Origin: Dermacentor variabilis
Taxonomy: Eukaryota > Arthropoda > Arachnida > Ixodida > Ixodidae
Direction: 5' to 3'
DNA: 64,000 nucleotides
Assembly (NCBI RefSeq): GCF_050947875.1
Contig: NC_134570.1
Coordinates: forward strand, 228,579,265 to 228,643,264
Shown here: positions 63,726 through 64,000 of the stretch, piece by piece
Numbering within the stretch: the first letter of the stretch is position 1
Layout of the letters: each line of letters begins with the position of its first letter
The notes under the pieces: generated by a model
Databases searched by the model: none
What the model was told of the DNA's origin: nothing
What the model saw: the letters and a program-made list of their open reading frames with translations, nothing else
Made by a program: the position numbers and the translations under genes

Positions 63726-64000
63726 TCATCATCATCATCAGCCTGGTTATGCCCAGTGCAGGGTTAACGCCTCTCCCATACTTCTCCAACTACCCTGGTC
63801 GCACACTAACTGTGGCCATGTTTTCCCTGCAAACTTCTTAATCTCATCCACTCACCTAACTTTCTGCTGCCCCCTGCTACGCTTCCCTTCCCTTGGAATC
63901 CAGTCCGTAACCCTTGATGACCATCGGTTATCTTCCTTCCTCATTACATGTCCTGCCCATGCCCCATTTCTTTTTCTTGATTTCAACTAAGATGTCATTA
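63726..64000 (-). mobile_element. RTE 3' fragment, continues past right edge
   Basis: Starts TCATCATCATCATCAGCCTG on + and matches the first 275 bp of the copies at 10433 and 48653 (GCAAACTTCTTAATCTCATC, CCCCTGCTACGCTTCCCTTC). It reads on - as the RTE C-terminus. The full extent is unknown. Confidence 0.8.

Noticed and set aside
1..64000. CRISPR array, bacterial operon or contaminant
   Set aside because: No regularly spaced repeats, no dense coding and no ribosome-binding-site pattern; splice sites and LINE/SINE content are eukaryotic throughout.

Overview
The window looks like intronic DNA of a hard tick (ixodid, Chelicerata). The evidence is the mixture of repeats: RTE-type LINEs with (TGATGA)n tails, CR1-like LINEs with AAATA-type tails, Ty3/Gypsy elements, pogo/Tigger DNA transposons, and tRNA-derived SINEs that resemble the tick SINE Ruka. 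No CRISPR array, bacterial operon, rRNA gene or functional tRNA is visible. Species cannot be told from the sequence alone.

Host gene. Three short minus-strand exons with good splice sites appear to belong to one gene, the tick orthologue of GIT (ARF GTPase-activating, paxillin-binding scaffold). They are 63007-63080 (encodes YDSVASDED), 47393-47513 (coiled coil with LQRE) and 27263-27372 (encodes RPQSMCEWR). Their reading phases join exactly (0 to 0, then 1 to 2), and their order matches the protein. If this is right, most of the window is two very large introns, of up to 15.5 kb and 20.0 kb. A separate open minus-strand exon of uncertain identity runs off the left edge (1-206).

Layout. 2.1-5.3 kb: decayed RTE on +, with a hairpin insertion. 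5.7-10.25 kb: decayed APE-type LINE of another family (LINE-B here) on -. 10.26-13.19 kb: pogo/Tigger transposon with TA duplication, holding a truncated RTE. 13.8-14.2 kb: LINE-B 3' piece. 14.64-15.88 kb: internally deleted pogo. 15.96-20.9 kb: two CR1-like copies, one split by a MITE and one by a hairpin retro-insertion. 21.55-26.63 kb: Gypsy with 151-153 bp LTRs. 31.98-45.14 kb: a nested composite. A minus-strand Gypsy (182-184 bp LTRs, GCTT duplication) is split by a 7.3 kb CR1-like element on +, which is itself split by a 2.86 kb non-autonomous LTR element; a pogo-like element and a MITE lie elsewhere in the same Gypsy. 48.65-50.35 kb: RTE fragment with an open reverse transcriptase frame. 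50.82-51.13 kb: GC-rich 313 bp palindrome. 52.1-54.4 kb: CR1 fragment with an open reverse transcriptase frame. 55.3-64.0 kb: RTE 3' fragments, two SINE families, a 270 bp direct repeat, a LINE-B endonuclease fragment split by a hairpin insertion, and the GIT exon.

The most interesting signal is a set of four hairpin insertions (3384-3552, 20466-20725, 26998-27156, 61617-61979). Each has an inverted arm, a short loop, a sense arm and a unique tail of about 30-46 bp. Two have clear 11 bp and 16 bp target-site duplications inside known host elements. Such long duplications point to retrotransposition rather than to ordinary MITE transposition. The arm-plus-tail layout recalls inverted terminal repeats of Penelope-like elements, but that assignment is inference.
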